A program made the translations under genes and the position numbers. A DNA stretch of 64,000 nucleotides from JAGNKE01 sp965230245 (GTDB lineage: Bacteria; Pseudomonadota; Alphaproteobacteria; Micavibrionales; Micavibrionaceae), in contig OZ246000.1 of assembly GCA_965230245.1 (NCBI GenBank), positions 620,001 through 684,000 on the forward strand, given 5' to 3'. The notes beneath the pieces are model-generated. The model had not been told where the DNA came from. It worked only from the letters and a program-made list of their open reading frames with translations, and made no database searches. Below, piece by piece: positions 43,148-52,069 of this stretch (position 1 is its first letter; each line of letters starts with the position of its first letter).

Positions 43148-43864
43148 TTAGAGATAGCTCGCTGAAAGATCCTTGGATTCAGCGGCTTCTTTTTTGTGCG
43201 CATTGATTTCCGGAAAAGGTACGATACCGTTACGCACGGCCCAGATAGCGGCTTGTGTTCTATTGCACAATCCCAGCTTCCGAAGAATGGCTTTGAGATG
43301 AACCTTCACTGTAGATTCGGTGATATCAAGCTTTCTGGCAATAAATTTGTTAGGATCGCCACTGGCAAGGCATGAAATAATTTCAAGCTCACGGTCAGAC
43401 AAATCATAGTCATGAGGATCTTCCGAGGTAAAGTTAGCCACCCAAGAGTCCCACCCCTTCGTCAGCAATGAAGCCATTGACGTGGGAAATACTTTTTCAC
43501 CCAACATAACCAGATTAAGTGAACCGATAAAAGCACTGGCAGAGATATCCTTTAGGATAAAACCGTCGGCACCTGCTGAAAAACTGTCTTTAATGAGTGA
43601 AGAGTCTAAATTGGAAGATAAAACTACGATACGTGCTTTTTTGAATTGTGCCTTGAGCGTACAGATAGATGAAAACGCATCGTCGCAATTTTCATCGATG
43701 CCACAAACAATAAGACTAATTTTTTGCTCAGTATCAATGGAAGATATTTCCGATACGTTGCCGATTTCTAAAGATATATCATATTGAGATTGCAGCAATA
43801 AACTCTTTAACCCTTCACGCAAAAATGAATTTTTTTCAATAAGCAGGGTTTGTACTCTTTGCAT
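43148..43864 (-). CDS. NarL/FixJ-type response regulator, CsgD-like position
   Basis: 238 residues. The N-terminal receiver domain keeps the phosphorylatable Asp (D57 in CGIDEN) and Lys (K105 in GFILKD), but one acidic residue of the usual N-terminal pair is replaced (IEKN). The C-terminal DNA-binding domain is LuxR/NarL type: LSDRELEIISCLASG, then KLDITESTVKVHLK. No sensor kinase gene is next to it. Its place at the end of the HfaB locus resembles that of CsgD beside curli genes, so control of adhesin expression is the likely role. I use ATG 43864; the frame extends to 43924. Confidence 0.78.
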   Translation of the reverse strand: MQRVQTLLIEKNSFLREGLKSLLLQSQYDISLEIGNVSEISSIDTEQKISLIVCGIDENCDDAFSSICTLKAQFKKARIVVLSSNLDSSLIKDSFSAGADGFILKDISASAFIGSLNLVMLGEKVFPTSMASLLTKGWDSWVANFTSEDPHDYDLSDRELEIISCLASGDPNKFIARKLDITESTVKVHLKAILRKLGLCNRTQAAIWAVRNGIVPFPEINAHKKEAAESKDLSASYL

Positions 43865-44348
43865 AATTAACTCACTGATAAGATCTAAAAATTGACAGTT
43901 TACGCGCAGGAAAATCAAACACACATCCCTCTACGCAAATTCAAAAATAACATATTTGTAATGTCGCCAATGTATACAAGGGACATCTATAAATCAAGTT
44001 TGTTATCGGAAATAAATACGATATTGCGCGGCGCACAAGCACAGCTCTAATATAAAAAAAATCTAATAAATTCAATAAAGTAAATCAAAGTACTGAAAAC
44101 ACTTAATCTTTGCGAATTTCAGATGTCGCTAATATTTACACCCAATGAATTAAGAAGACCCGAGAGCTAAAATGCCATGAAAGCGCCGCCCGCCTTATGA
44201 CAAAATTACACGAAAAGAGCGACAAAGTTTATGCACGGCTCAAAGCATGAAAAACGCTTAACACGTGTGACCCGCAATCTCAAAAATGCCATAATCTCTT
44301 CATCAAAAAAGAATCAAACGGCGATCTGCCAAACTCTTAGGTTAGGAT
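43865..44348. other. AT-rich intergenic region
   Basis: About 480 bp with no gene I would call. An open frame from 44231 runs over the next gene in a different frame and has no supporting signals. TAGGAT just before 44349 is the ribosome site of the DUF350 gene. The region should hold promoters for the regulator (minus) and the DUF350 gene (plus). Confidence 0.5.
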
Positions 44349-45239
44349 ATGGAAGTGGATATAATCATCTGGGACAACAGCTACAATTTGCCCTTACTCA
44401 TAAACCTCGCGGTAATCATAGGCCTGTTTACATCATTACGTTTTTTTTCCGGCGCCATAGCCCACATCAGCGCATCCGAAGAATTACTCAAAAAAGATAA
44501 TCCCGCGTTTGGTCTTTCACTGGCCGGCACGACGTTTGCTGTCACGATCATGTTAAGCGGAACAATTTACGGCGACCCCGAAGCGGGCTTACTCGAAGGT
44601 GCCTTAACGATCGGCTTTTTCGGTGTTCTAGGGATCATCTTTATGGCCATGACTCGACTGATCTTCGATAAAGTGGCCTTACCCGGAATATCCCTGAGAG
44701 ACGAAATCGTAAAAGGCAATATGGCGGTCTCGGTAATCGATACGGCAAATGTTATAGCGTCCGCTCTGATCATCCGCATGGTCATGGTCTGGATACCCTA
44801 CACCGATTACCGCTCGCTGGTAATACTGATCGGGACGTTCTGCCTGTCACAAATTATGCTCACAATGGCTACACTCATCAGGATTCATTTCTTCACGTTC
44901 CGCCATTCGCCGAGAAAAGTCGAAGACGAACTAAAATCGAATAATATTGCCTTTTCTCTCTCCTTTGCCGGCAGAATCATCGGAACGGCTCTAGCGATTA
45001 GCGCCGCCTCGCAACTCGTATCTTACGAAGACACAAGCTATCAAGCCATGATAATAGGCTGGGTCATTGCCTCTTTTATTGTAATGGTGGCACTGAAAAT
45101 CTTATCCGTAATATCAGAGCGCGTGATTCTCTTTAATGTAACTTTCAGAAAGGAGCTACTGGAAGAACGAAACATTGCCGTAGGTGCCGTAAGAGCCATG
45201 ATTTACATTAGTCTTGGCTACCTTCTGGCAGAATTTTAA
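44349..45239 (+). CDS. DUF350-family membrane protein (two copies)
   Basis: 296 residues with about eight hydrophobic segments arranged as two DUF350 repeats: the first from residue ~13 (NLAVIIGLFTSLRFFSG, NPAFGLSLAGTTFAVTIML), the second with NNIAFSLSFAGRIIGTALAI. The ISASEELLKKDNPAFGLSLA pattern is the family hallmark. Function of DUF350 proteins is not settled. Convergent with a small secreted gene 18 bp downstream. Confidence 0.88.
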   Translation: MEVDIIIWDNSYNLPLLINLAVIIGLFTSLRFFSGAIAHISASEELLKKDNPAFGLSLAGTTFAVTIMLSGTIYGDPEAGLLEGALTIGFFGVLGIIFMAMTRLIFDKVALPGISLRDEIVKGNMAVSVIDTANVIASALIIRMVMVWIPYTDYRSLVILIGTFCLSQIMLTMATLIRIHFFTFRHSPRKVEDELKSNNIAFSLSFAGRIIGTALAISAASQLVSYEDTSYQAMIIGWVIASFIVMVALKILSVISERVILFNVTFRKELLEERNIAVGAVRAMIYISLGYLLAEF

Positions 45240-45257
45240 AAAACGACGCATAACGCT

Positions 45258-45560
45258 TTAATCGTCATCGTCCTGAATATCATTAACAATGTCGCTAAGG
45301 CTTTTCTTCTCGCGGTCATCATCATTCATACCCATCGGAGTATCATCATTGTTCCGTCGGCCTTGCTTTTTAAGGTCTTTTTCATCTTCCCTCAACTTAT
45401 CCTTAAGCTCTTTATAGGGATCTTTTTCATCGTCTTTATCTTTTTTATCTTTTGGCATCTGTATACCGATATCCGAAGCGTATGTAGCGCCGGCCATAGT
45501 GATACCGCCCATAAAAACTGCCATCGCTGCCACAGGCAGAAGAAATTTGTTTATCGTCAT
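45258..45560 (-). CDS. Small secreted Asp/Lys-rich protein
   Basis: 100 residues. Signal peptide to about residue 28 (ending TYAS), then an extremely charged mature peptide with DKKDKDDEKDPYKELKDK, ending in QDDDD. No cysteine, no known motif. The composition suggests an unstructured polyionic protein that might bind metals or surfaces. Convergent with the DUF350 gene. Confidence 0.6.
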   Translation of the reverse strand: MTINKFLLPVAAMAVFMGGITMAGATYASDIGIQMPKDKKDKDDEKDPYKELKDKLREDEKDLKKQGRRNNDDTPMGMNDDDREKKSLSDIVNDIQDDDD

Positions 45561-45640
45561 AACGCTCCTCGAATTTATGTCAAACTATCTTATTATACGC
45601 AACAACGGACAAAACCTCTCTAAAAAAAATTAAAGACAAA

Positions 45641-45668
45641 AAAAACGGGCTGCAATAAGCAGCCCGTC
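45641..45668 (-). terminator. Strong intrinsic terminator
   Basis: ACGGGCTGC (45646-45654) and GCAGCCCGT (45660-45668) form a perfect 9-bp stem around AATAA, followed on the minus strand by a run of U from the A-tract at 45639-45646. It terminates the gene ending at 45708. Confidence 0.88.
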
Positions 45669-45707
45669 GCAAGGTGCGGTATCTGAATAAGAAGAGTGAA
45701 ATCCTTA

Positions 45708-46130
45708 TCAGTGCTTACTCTTATGATTCTGGTAAATTTCTTGCCTTTTATCCTGTTTCTTCTCTCTGAAATCTTTCTTCTTTTCATGCTTGGTTTGACG
45801 GAAATCCTGTTTCTTCTCTCGGATGTCCTGTTTCTTTTCCTGTTTGGCTTCACGATAATCTTGCTTCTTCTCGCGTATATCCTGCTTTTTCTCCTGCTTG
45901 GCTTCGCGGAAATCCTGTTTCTTTTCCTGTTTGGTTTCGCGATACTCCTTCTTTTTCTCATGAATATCCTGACGCTTCTCCTTCCAGTCTTCCGCATGTT
46001 CACCGGGTGTATGACCCGCTTCTTGCTCTGGCGGCATTGGCGCTTCATCTTCGGCAAAAGCCACAGGCGAAAACAAAACTGCAAGTGCGCAAACACCCAT
46101 AATACGTATAAACGATGAATAGTTTTTCAT
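45708..46130 (-). CDS. Secreted Lys/Gln/Glu repeat protein
   Basis: 140 residues. A signal peptide ends at AFAE (about residue 27); the linker PMPPEQEAGHTPGEHAED follows. Residues ~50-128 are made of repeats of REAKQEKKQDI and REKKQDY (11 + 7 residues). The result is a very long, highly charged single helix. The start at 46130 (KNYSSFIRI) fits the signal peptide; a frame to 46160 exists. A periplasmic or surface polyelectrolyte is likely, with unknown job. Confidence 0.68.
   Translation of the reverse strand: MKNYSSFIRIMGVCALAVLFSPVAFAEDEAPMPPEQEAGHTPGEHAEDWKEKRQDIHEKKKEYRETKQEKKQDFREAKQEKKQDIREKKQDYREAKQEKKQDIREKKQDFRQTKHEKKKDFREKKQDKRQEIYQNHKSKH
45747..45983 (-). repeat. Internal degenerate repeat coding for the KQEKKQD helix
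   Basis: About 80 residues of coding sequence with an 18-residue (54-bp) period built from an 11-mer and a 7-mer (REAKQEKKQDI + REKKQDY); copies are similar but not identical. Such arrays are prone to slippage. Confidence 0.7.
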
Positions 46131-46224
46131 TATAAACTCCACAATGATGTTAATCTGCATGTGTTACGAACACAGATAAAAAACCCTTCGTAAAAAATCA
46201 GAATAATTTGGTAAAGTATTGAAT

Positions 46225-46920
46225 ATGAATAACAAAAATGCAAAAAACCCCTGCCGCAACGATGCCGAACTCCTGCAAGGTCAGGGAAAATACGCCGAAG
46301 ATTTATGGCGCTCGGTCAAAATCTGGAACGAATTCCGTCGCGGTTTCTGGGCGTTGCGCAACGTCGAAAACTGCGTGACCGTCTTCGGCTCCGCACGGTT
46401 CAAGGAAGACAACGACTATTACAAAATGGCTTATGACACCGCCTTCAAACTCGGAAAGGCCGGCTACACGGTCATGACGGGCGGCGGCCCCGGCATCATG
46501 GAGGCCGCGAATCGCGGTGCAAAGGACGCGGGCGCCCCCTCCATCGGCTGCGCCATCACCCTCCCCTTCGAGGAAAAACCGAACCCCTACACCGATATCA
46601 ACATCCGCTTTCACTATTTCTTCGTACGAAAGGTGATGCTCCTGAAATATTCCTCGGCCTTCGTCCTCCTGCCCGGCGGATTCGGCACGATGGATGAGAT
46701 TTTCGAAACCGCAACCCTGATGCAAACGGGCAAAATCTGCGACTTCCCCGTGGTCGTGATGGGGCGGGAGTATTGGAGCAAGCTCGACCCCTTCCTGATG
46801 GAAACCATGGTCGAACACGGCACCATCGACGCGGGCGACCTGCGCTACGCCCGCATGACCGACAGCCCCGACGAAGCCCTCGACATCATCCGCATGAAAA
46901 ACGTCGGCGAACAGATATAG
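46225..46920 (+). CDS. LOG-family protein (nucleotide 5'-monophosphate phosphoribohydrolase)
   Basis: 231 residues. TGGGPGIMEAANRGAKDAG and PGGFGTMDEIFE are the two signature motifs of the LOG/TIGR00730 family (Rossmann-like fold, AMP-binding, cytokinin-riboside-monophosphate hydrolase activity in plants). In bacteria these proteins cleave nucleotide 5'-monophosphates. It starts at ATG 46225; a TTG six bases upstream is less likely. Ten bp before an unknown 146-residue gene, probably co-transcribed. Confidence 0.92.
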   Translation: MNNKNAKNPCRNDAELLQGQGKYAEDLWRSVKIWNEFRRGFWALRNVENCVTVFGSARFKEDNDYYKMAYDTAFKLGKAGYTVMTGGGPGIMEAANRGAKDAGAPSIGCAITLPFEEKPNPYTDINIRFHYFFVRKVMLLKYSSAFVLLPGGFGTMDEIFETATLMQTGKICDFPVVVMGREYWSKLDPFLMETMVEHGTIDAGDLRYARMTDSPDEALDIIRMKNVGEQI

Positions 46921-46930
46921 GGTCAAGACG

Positions 46931-47371
46931 ATGGAAATCAAACCCCTCATCGGTTACGGCCACATCAAGCTCGGCATCACACAGGATGAAGCCCTGAAAC
47001 TCCTCGGCGAACCACAATCCAAAGATATAAACGACTATACGGATAATGAATATTCTGAAATCTGGCGCTACTTTGACCAAGGATTTGAACTTGGCTTTGA
47101 TTCAGAGGACGATCTTTTATTATGTAGTATCGCTGTTTATGCAAGAAACGCTGTTTTGGACGAAAAAAAACCGATTGGCATGCACGAGGCAGAACTTCTG
47201 AAAGCCTTTCCAGCGGTTAGGCTCGATCAGGATTTTGAAGAATTCGGCAAATGCTTCTGCGATGATGATAGATGTCTCATGTTCTGGACAACAGAAGAGG
47301 AAGTACTTGAATACATTACAGTTATGCCAGAATTTGCAGACAATGATGAAGACATCATCTGGCCTGAGTGA
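46931..47371 (+). CDS. Unknown acidic protein downstream of LOG
   Basis: 146 residues, acidic, no signal peptide. The N-terminal IKPLIGYGHIKLGITQDEALKLLGEP resembles an opening seen in some small bacterial immunity-type proteins, but I cannot assign a family. A C-terminal CFCDDDRCLMFW has a cysteine cluster. Ten bp after the LOG gene. Faces the macro-domain gene with a 6-bp gap. Confidence 0.65.
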   Translation: MEIKPLIGYGHIKLGITQDEALKLLGEPQSKDINDYTDNEYSEIWRYFDQGFELGFDSEDDLLLCSIAVYARNAVLDEKKPIGMHEAELLKAFPAVRLDQDFEEFGKCFCDDDRCLMFWTTEEEVLEYITVMPEFADNDEDIIWPE

Positions 47372-47377
47372 TAATTG

Positions 47378-47872
47378 CTACAGCAAACCCTCATAAATCG
47401 CCGCCGTTTCCTCATCAAAACAAACAAACGTCACATCGACATCTGGATGTTCCTCCAGAAACGCACTCGCACGCTCCACCGCGATTTCCGCCGCCGCCTG
47501 CTTCGGATACCCGTAAATCCCCGTGCTGATCGCGGGCAACGCAACCGATTTCAATTTTGCTTCAATCAAGAGCTTAAAAACAGCGTCATAACAATCGGCC
47601 AGCGATTTCGCCTCACCCTTATCCCCGCCATGCCACTTTGGCCCCACGGCATGAATCACAAATTTGCATGGCAACCCATATCCCAACGTCATAATCGCAC
47701 TGCCAGTGGGGCACCCGCCCGTCTCTTGGCATTCCTGCGCCAGTTGCGGCCCCGCCACCTCGTGGATCGCGCCGCACACGCCGCCGCCCGGCTTCAACGC
47801 CTCGTTCGCAGCGTTCACAATCGCATCATCCGTGCGTATCGTAATATCGCCATGTTCAACAAAAATCGGCAT
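47378..47872 (-). CDS. Macro-domain protein, ADP-ribose deacylase type
   Basis: 164 residues, a single macro domain: DAIVNAANEALKPGGGVCGAIHE is the ADP-ribose binding loop with NAAN, and LPAISTGIYGYP the phosphate-binding loop. This is the YmdB/O-acetyl-ADP-ribose deacetylase layout. AAGGAG precedes the ATG. A cytoplasmic enzyme acting on ADP-ribose or acetylated derivatives. Confidence 0.92.
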   Translation of the reverse strand: MPIFVEHGDITIRTDDAIVNAANEALKPGGGVCGAIHEVAGPQLAQECQETGGCPTGSAIMTLGYGLPCKFVIHAVGPKWHGGDKGEAKSLADCYDAVFKLLIEAKLKSVALPAISTGIYGYPKQAAAEIAVERASAFLEEHPDVDVTFVCFDEETAAIYEGLL

Positions 47873-48014
47873 AAACGCTCCTTGTCCAGATTATTGCCAC
47901 TCATAATACCATGATCATCCGCCCCGACATACAGGACGATTCGCAAACAATTTTAAACCCGCACTAAGACAGAAAACCTGAAAATCCAACCCGCTTTTAT
48001 TATATACTGCCCCC

Positions 48015-48533
48015 ATGAGAAAAAAGCCGCCTTCACAAAACAAACCATCGGAGTCACAAACCCACTACATGACGCCGAACGGCTACGCCACACTTGAAAA
48101 AGAGCTGAACTGGCTGATCCATGATGAGCGCCCGAAAATCGTAGAAATCGTCTCATGGGCGGCCGGAAACGGCGACCGCTCCGAAAACGGCGACTATATC
48201 TACAACAAGAAACGTCTGCGCGAGATTGACCGCCGCCTGCGCTACCTGAAAAAGAAGCTGGAAAATACCGAAATCGTAGACCCCCGCCGTCAGCAAAACC
48301 TAGACCGTGTGTTCTTCGGCGCAAAGGTCACCTACGCCCGCGAGGACGACAGCGAAGTCACGGTCATGCTGGTTGATGTGGATGAGGCGGACTTTACCAA
48401 AGGTAAAATCAACTGGCTCTCCCCTGTCGGCAAGGCGTTAATGAAATCACAGGAAGGCGACATCGTAAAAATCCGCACGGACGGAAAAATCGAAGAAATA
48501 GAAGTCGTGGAAATCGTATACCCGTTGGATTAG
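48015..48533 (+). CDS. greB: Transcription elongation factor GreB
   Basis: 172 residues. The N-terminal coiled-coil arm starts MTPNGYATLEKELNWL with the tip acidic motif GDRSENGDYIYNKK, which is GreB-like, and the C-terminal domain closes with WLSPVGKALMKSQEGDIV. GreB enters the RNA polymerase secondary channel and triggers transcript cleavage in backtracked complexes. The N-terminal RKKPPSQNKPSESQ extension is basic and unstructured. Convergent with the pirin gene 3 bp downstream. Confidence 0.92.
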   Translation: MRKKPPSQNKPSESQTHYMTPNGYATLEKELNWLIHDERPKIVEIVSWAAGNGDRSENGDYIYNKKRLREIDRRLRYLKKKLENTEIVDPRRQQNLDRVFFGAKVTYAREDDSEVTVMLVDVDEADFTKGKINWLSPVGKALMKSQEGDIVKIRTDGKIEEIEVVEIVYPLD

Positions 48534-48536
48534 CGC

Positions 48537-49454
48537 TTAGTTATCCGGCAACGGAATAAACTCTTTCTCATCCCCCGGCACCTTATCAAAACGCCCGTTT
48601 GCCCAATCGTCTTTGGCTTGCTCCAGACGTTCACGGCTGGACGCGACAAAATTCCAGAAAATATAACGCTTACCGTCCATCGTCGCACCGCCCAGAACCA
48701 TCATGCGCACATCACCATGCGCCTTGACCGTGACATCATGACCGGGGCTAAGCACCATCATCTGCTGCGGTTCATAAACGACACCGCCGATCTCGACCTG
48801 ACCGTGCAGAACATAAACCGCGCGCTCCTCCGTCTTTCCGGGAATTGTAATGCGCGCACCGTCCGCCATTTCCAGATCAAGATAAAGTGTATCCCACTGC
48901 GCCGTCACGGGCGAAGAAAGCCCTTGAAACTCACCGATAATCAAACGCCCCTGAACGCCGTCATCGTCAAAAACGGGCAAATCCTTATCTTCCGTATGCT
49001 CAAACGCTGCCGCGCCGTTCTCATGGTTCTTGGACTGCGCAAGCCAGCTTTGAATACCATATAATCTGGACGGGTTGTCGCGAATGTCTGCACCCGTGCG
49101 CTCGGAATGAACAATCCCTGAGCCCGCCATCATCAAATTCACATCCCCCGGTTTGATGCGCATATCACTGCCCAAAGAATCCTTGTGATCCAGCGTGCCG
49201 TCAAACAAATAAGTCACGGTCGAAAGCCCGATATGCGGATGCGGACGGACATCGACCCCCTGCCCCGTCAGGAACTCACCCGGCCCCATCTGATCCCAGA
49301 AAATAAAAGGCCCGACCATACGCTTATTCCGAAACGGCAAAGCACGACGAACTTCAAAGTTCCCGATATCATTGGTCCGCGGCAAAATCACCATCTCCAC
49401 CGCATCGGGACAATTCATATCCATGTCAGCATCGGCACCGGGCATCCAACTCAT
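48537..49454 (-). CDS. Pirin-family protein
   Basis: 305 residues, double cupin. GPFIFWDQMGPGEF, then VRPHPHIGLSTVTYLFDG with the metal-ligand histidines, and SGIVHSERT are the pirin core. The second cupin is at residue ~185-260. Pirins bind iron; some are quercetinases. GAGGAG precedes the ATG. Confidence 0.92.
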   Translation of the reverse strand: MSWMPGADADMDMNCPDAVEMVILPRTNDIGNFEVRRALPFRNKRMVGPFIFWDQMGPGEFLTGQGVDVRPHPHIGLSTVTYLFDGTLDHKDSLGSDMRIKPGDVNLMMAGSGIVHSERTGADIRDNPSRLYGIQSWLAQSKNHENGAAAFEHTEDKDLPVFDDDGVQGRLIIGEFQGLSSPVTAQWDTLYLDLEMADGARITIPGKTEERAVYVLHGQVEIGGVVYEPQQMMVLSPGHDVTVKAHGDVRMMVLGGATMDGKRYIFWNFVASSRERLEQAKDDWANGRFDKVPGDEKEFIPLPDN

Positions 49455-49511
49455 TCTAATAGCTCCTCTAAATATGCATTGAAAGCTCAGTATACGCGAA
49501 CGATAGGGAAT

Positions 49512-51083
49512 TCACAGTATTTCCGCCTTAACATCGTCAAGCCCCTGAACCTCCTGCGCGGGCTTGTCCCAACGAATACGGCTGATCCGCGGAAAACGAA
49601 GGGCAATGCCGGATTTATGCCGCGGACTTTCATGCGCCGAGTCAAACGCAACCTCAACGACCAGCTCTTTCTTGACCTCCCGAACAGGCCCGTACCGCGC
49701 AATCGTATTCGCGCGCACCCATTTATCGAGCTGTTTTAACTCCTCATCCGTAAAGCCTGAATACGCCTTGCCGATCGGAACAATGTCGTTCCCCTTCCAT
49801 ACGCCGAACGTAAAATCAGAATAAAACGAACTGCGCTTTCCGTGACCGCGCTGTGCATACATCAAAACAGCATCGACCAGCTTGGCATCCCGTTTCCACT
49901 TAAACCAAGGGCCTTTTGGTCTTCCCGCGACATAAAGACTGTCTTTACGCTTAAGCATAATCCCCTCATGCCCATGCTCGTCAGCCCCTTTCTTTCGAAT
50001 GGCGCCAAGTGTCTCCCAATCAGGAAAAGAAATAATCTCCGATAAATTCAAACGCGCATTCTCATGCTGCTGCATCCATCCTTCGAGAATGCTGCGCCGT
50101 TCAACAAGCGGCAAATCGCGAACATCCTTCTCCCCGTGAAACAAAATATCGTAGACACGTACAAATCCCGGATACTCCTTCAAGTGCTTTTTAACAACCG
50201 TTTTGCGGTTTAACCGTTGCTGCAAACAATTGAAGGGCAACGGCTCGAAATCATGCCCAACCAGAAGTTCCCCATCCAGAACCGCCGCTCCGCACAAACT
50301 CTCCGCAACATCGGGAAAAGCCGCCGAAATATCATCACCTGTGCGCGAAAACAAACGCTGGCTGTCTGGATTAAAAACAAGCTGTACCCGAATACCGTCC
50401 CATTTCCATTCGGCCTGATAATCATCGGGAGCAAGCCGCTCAAAATCTTTATACTCATCAATCGGGTTAGACAGCATCATCGGATGAAACATTTGCGTAT
50501 GGTCGATCTCGGGCTTGTCCGCGTGCCCGTCCAGCCATGCAAACAACTCCGCATAAGGCAGCTCCATCCCGTGCCAGACCTTCTCGATCTCGGCCAAGTC
50601 CTGCCCGCTATATTGCGCCAAAGCCATCTTCGCCAGACGCGCCGATACACCGATACGTAAGCCTCCCGTCACCAGCTTGATCATTGCCCACCGCTGATTT
50701 GGAGACGATTCGTTTAGAAACGTTTCTATGAATTCCGGCAACTTACTCCTAGGTGTCTCTTCAATTTTTTTGACGAATTCCGATACGCTAGGTAGCTCGC
50801 GCTCCGCCGTTTGCTCTGGCCAGATCAGGGAAATGGTTTCCGCCATATCCCCGACATAGTCATACGACAATTCAAACAGAACGGGATCCACCTTTTCCAC
50901 GGTCATCTGTTTGAGCGCCGAAGCTTTAAGGTTCTTGAGTTTTAAGTCTCGTGTAATCGCCGCCAATGCATACCCGCGATCAGGATCAGGCGTATCCTGA
51001 AAATACCGTGCCAGCAATTCAATCTTGCGATTGCGCGACGGCGTTAAAATCAAACGCTCCAGTAACTCTGCAAAACGGTTCAT
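49512..51083 (-). CDS. ATP-dependent DNA ligase of the ligase-associated repair module
   Basis: 523 residues. The adenylation motif is EWKWDGIRVQ with the catalytic lysine K227. An N-terminal alpha-helical domain precedes it, and the C-terminal OB-fold has the usual RFPRISRIRWDKP ending. ATP-dependent ligases of this form are found in a four-gene set with a metallo-beta-lactamase exonuclease, a DEXH helicase and a phosphoesterase. The start overlaps the exonuclease stop by 4 bp. Active in repair, not replication, by comparison with studied relatives. Confidence 0.93.
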   Translation of the reverse strand: MNRFAELLERLILTPSRNRKIELLARYFQDTPDPDRGYALAAITRDLKLKNLKASALKQMTVEKVDPVLFELSYDYVGDMAETISLIWPEQTAERELPSVSEFVKKIEETPRSKLPEFIETFLNESSPNQRWAMIKLVTGGLRIGVSARLAKMALAQYSGQDLAEIEKVWHGMELPYAELFAWLDGHADKPEIDHTQMFHPMMLSNPIDEYKDFERLAPDDYQAEWKWDGIRVQLVFNPDSQRLFSRTGDDISAAFPDVAESLCGAAVLDGELLVGHDFEPLPFNCLQQRLNRKTVVKKHLKEYPGFVRVYDILFHGEKDVRDLPLVERRSILEGWMQQHENARLNLSEIISFPDWETLGAIRKKGADEHGHEGIMLKRKDSLYVAGRPKGPWFKWKRDAKLVDAVLMYAQRGHGKRSSFYSDFTFGVWKGNDIVPIGKAYSGFTDEELKQLDKWVRANTIARYGPVREVKKELVVEVAFDSAHESPRHKSGIALRFPRISRIRWDKPAQEVQGLDDVKAEIL

Positions 51084-52069
51084 TCGCCGGCCTCTTCTTC
51101 ACGACCTTGAATCGATAACGGCTCCGCGTGAAGCCCCTGCGTCTTGCACCAATGAACCAAAGCATCTTCACGGCCATGCGTCACCCATATCGTTTCCGCC
51201 CCCGTTGCTTGGATCGTTTCGGTGAGTTCATTCCAATCTGCATGATCCGAGATAATCAATGGCAACTCGACAAGACTTTGCTTTGCGCGTTGCTTCACAC
51301 TCATCCAGCCCGACGCATAAGACACAACCGGATCAGGCAAACGTCGTGACCATCGATCCTTTAACGCCGAGGGCGGTGCGAGAACAATGCGCCCCTTGAA
51401 CTCCTCCTTGACCTTGTCCAGTGCTTTGCGCAAATCCCCCAGATTAATGCCTTGCGATTGGTAATAGGCACAGAGTTTTTCATGCGCACCATGCAGGTAA
51501 ATCGGTAAATCATACCCCGCTTCGCGCAACAACTTTATGACGCGCTGCGACTTGCCCAGTGAGTACGCCCCGATCACATGACAGCGTTCAGGGTTTGCTT
51601 TTAGGGACTGCAGCACTTTTTGAATTTCATCTTCCGAGCGTGGATGCTGAAAAACGGGCAAACCGAACGTTGCCTCGGTAATAAACAGATCACACTGCAC
51701 AAGCTCGAATGGTTGCGCTGTGCTATCATGGCGCGTCTTGTAATCCCCCGTAACCACAACACGTTGCCCCTTATATTCCAGAAACACTTGCGCACTCCCA
51801 AGAATATGCCCTGCAGGGTAAAAACGAATCGTTACGTTGTCTATGTTGAGGATTTCTCCGAACTCCAGCGCCTGAAATTCTTGCGCACAATTTTCACCGT
51901 AACGCCGCTTCATAATATCGATGGTCTGCGGGGTTGCCAGCACCTTCTTGTGCCCTGCCCGCGCATGATCTGCATGACCGTGCGTAATAATCGCTTTCTC
52001 GACGGGTTTTACTGGGTCGATAAAAGTTTCAATAGGCTCTATAAAGAGTTCATGGTTCAGCCAGCGCAT
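51080..52069 (-). CDS. Ligase-associated DNA exonuclease (metallo-beta-lactamase fold)
   Basis: 329 residues. AIITHGHADHARAGH is the HxHxDH metal-binding motif of the metallo-beta-lactamase fold, and YPAGHILGSAQV and VTGDYKTRHD supply further ligands. Nuclease of the SNM1/Artemis-like type; here first in the operon exonuclease-ligase. Its 5' end overlaps the helicase 5' end by 18 bp on the other strand. Position 51080 overlaps the ligase start (ATGA). Confidence 0.92.
   Translation of the reverse strand: MRWLNHELFIEPIETFIDPVKPVEKAIITHGHADHARAGHKKVLATPQTIDIMKRRYGENCAQEFQALEFGEILNIDNVTIRFYPAGHILGSAQVFLEYKGQRVVVTGDYKTRHDSTAQPFELVQCDLFITEATFGLPVFQHPRSEDEIQKVLQSLKANPERCHVIGAYSLGKSQRVIKLLREAGYDLPIYLHGAHEKLCAYYQSQGINLGDLRKALDKVKEEFKGRIVLAPPSALKDRWSRRLPDPVVSYASGWMSVKQRAKQSLVELPLIISDHADWNELTETIQATGAETIWVTHGREDALVHWCKTQGLHAEPLSIQGREEEAGE

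Noticed and set aside
44231..44500. ORF before and over the DUF350 gene
   Set aside because: It overlaps the real gene in another frame and has no supporting signal.
45620..46096. Arg-rich 158-residue minus-strand ORF
   Set aside because: A frame shadow of the repeat protein at 45708; it lacks a start signal and ends in the terminator.
51620..52051. Long open frame upstream of the helicase start
   Set aside because: It runs antisense to the exonuclease gene, has no family similarity, and the helicase family normally begins only a few residues before the HPHQ block.
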